Below are positions 62,676-64,000 of a DNA stretch of 64,000 nucleotides, in pieces. The stretch is from Actinomucor elegans (Eukaryota > Mucoromycota > Mucoromycetes > Mucorales > Mucoraceae), in assembly GCA_026027325.1 (NCBI GenBank), contig JAMSLZ010000018.1, positions 1 through 64,000 on the forward strand, given 5' to 3'. Both the position numbers and the translations under genes were made by a program. The first letter of the stretch is position 1; the number at the start of each line of letters is the position of its first letter. The notes under the pieces are model-generated. The model was not told the DNA's origin. It saw only the letters and a list, made by a program, of their open reading frames with translations, and made no database searches.

Positions 62676-64000
62676 ATGAAGCTCGCTTATAGCTACATTT
62701 ACAAACATTCACAATTTCAATGCAAAATATCACCCAACAATCACTATGTAGCTAATGCAGTCGATAATAGACTGGTTATTAGAAGACAGGATCAGGAAAT
62801 GTCGGTGCTCTATGTATATGATTCGAAACGACCAATTGATTATATACAATGGTCGCCCAACTCGGAATACATTTTCAGTATTAATTATGAACAATCGCGG
62901 GTCAATGTTCGATCAACCGGCGATCCCAAATGGCACGGCAGTATTACAGATGAGGGTTTCCCTATAGTTCGTGTCAAGTGGAGCTTTGATTCAAAAAATA
63001 TTTTATGCATATCCGAATTAAAGGTAGGTTGCGCGTTTAATCATCCTCCCTCAAAACTAGATGCATGCGTTACTTATTAGTATGGTAGCTACGTCTGGCT
63101 ATATGGAATCTATCAACACAACAGATGAAATATGTCAATCATATCAAGTATTCAGAAAAAGGTCTGCGTACACATGAGTAGTGAAAAAGTATTTGTTTTA
63201 ATACATAGACAATACAGGCATCGAGACCAGCCCCAATGGACAATATGTAGCCATCATAGAAAAGAAGGGTGGAAAAGACTATATTGGCATATACCATGGC
63301 AATTCATTTATATTATTGCGTGTAGGATTAGTATAAGCCAAATACTGAAAATCAACTAATGCCTAAATGATAGAGTTTTGAGGTGGATACTGTGGACTTG
63401 GAAAATATCAAATGGTCTCCAGATAGCACGCTGATAGCAGTTTGGGATAACTGCTTATATGTAAGTAACAAACACGTTCGTTTGCAGCATCTCATGATCT
63501 ATGTAAATAGCACAAATTACTAGTATACAGAGTAGACGGTCATCTATGTACAGCATATAGTGGTTATGAGTATGGTCTTGGAGTAAAGAGCGTGAATTGG
63601 AGTCCTCGAGGGGATATCCTGGCTCTTGGTAACTTTGATCAAACGGTATATGGAAATCCACCTAAAAAGAAATCCATCTGACAGTCATACATTAGATTCA
63701 TTTGTTATCTACTTTGGCATGGCAACTTATCGGTATTTTAGATCATCCAACAAAGTTAAATACGACGACTGATATGGTAAGCGTCTTACAAGTCATATTC
63801 ACTAAAGTATTAACCACCGTCAAGAATGTACTCGAGGAAGCTGATATTGCCACGGATCAAACAATCCATTGTAAGTAGTCCTTAATACAGTCAGTACCCA
63901 TGTTGATGTGTCATACAGATAGGCATGTGTTAAAACGACCTTTGAATATACCAATGAAAAGACCAGATCACAACGAAGCGAACCCCAAAATGGGTATTGG
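62676..64000 (+). CDS. WRAP73: WRAP73/Wdr8-like WD40 protein (5' part, runs off the window)
   Basis: Seven exons fit: 62676-63023, 63089-63167, 63209-63321, 63374-63460, 63511-63645, 63696-63870 and 63919 onward, with introns of 41-65 bp, all GT..AG and in frame. The product has successive WD40 blades: CKISPNNHYVANAVDNRLV, IQWSPNSEYIFSIN, VKWSFDSKNILCIS, LAIWNLSTQQ, GIETSPNGQYVAIIE, IKWSPDSTLIAVWD, YGLGVKSVNWSPRGDILALG. ANPKMGIG near the window end is characteristic of the WRAP73/Wdr8 family. WRAP73 proteins act at spindle poles and centrosomes. An extra intron at 63780-63827 inside exon 6 is possible because GTAAGC is a good donor. The gene continues past base 64000. Confidence 0.88.

Overview
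The window is a chromosome end of an AT-rich, early-diverging fungus, most likely Mucorales-like Mucoromycota. The evidence is a run of CCCTAA (TTAGGG) telomere repeats at base 1, many Ty3 chromoviruses, very short GT..AG introns, and two ordinary nuclear genes at the far right (a BCL7-like gene and a WRAP73/Wdr8 gene). The species call is inference; the telomere, introns and gene content are read directly.

Layout. 1-12 kb is a subtelomere: telomere repeats, degenerate C/T-rich telomere-like tracts, tandem 98-bp and 110-bp telomere-associated repeats, a repeated ~300-bp module, a segmental duplication, and LTR fragments. 12.5-18.6 kb is an intact Ty3 chromovirus (D). 19-23.7 kb is a pile of solo LTRs, one DDE element and a broken multicopy gene. 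23.7-54 kb is a deep nest: an old Ty3 element (C, with a canonical -1 frameshift heptamer) is split by a Merlin transposon, by solo LTRs, and by a 24-kb-wide chromovirus (H, 29810-53951, matching 5-bp target duplications). H is itself split by chromoviruses E and G, a solo LTR, and two LTR-like DDE insertions; E is split by a noncoding LTR-like element and another solo LTR. 54.5-61.4 kb has a tRNA-Leu(AAG) gene, a DD34E Tc1/IS630-type transposon, LTR fragments and a putative 3-kb TIR element. From 61.5 kb the sequence becomes ordinary genic DNA.

The most unusual system is a class of mobile elements that look like LTR elements but encode no reverse transcriptase. Three full copies (2762-5199, 19656-21904, 31510-34013) each have near-identical long direct terminal repeats (about 401, 260 and 221 bp) around a Harbinger/IS5-like DDE transposase carrying a C-terminal chromodomain. 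A fourth (34453-36758) has identical 210-bp direct repeats and a noncoding, hairpin-rich interior. Solo repeats occur at 1444, 12222, 23406 and 52674. All share 5'-GA...TC-3' ends and 3-bp target duplications, and several empty sites are present inside this same window. I know of no described eukaryotic DDE element with this LTR/solo-LTR architecture; that statement is from memory, not a search.

Most genes here serve transposition rather than a host pathway. The chromodomains in both the retrotransposons and the DDE elements suggest shared targeting to modified histones in heterochromatin, which fits their nesting near a telomere.
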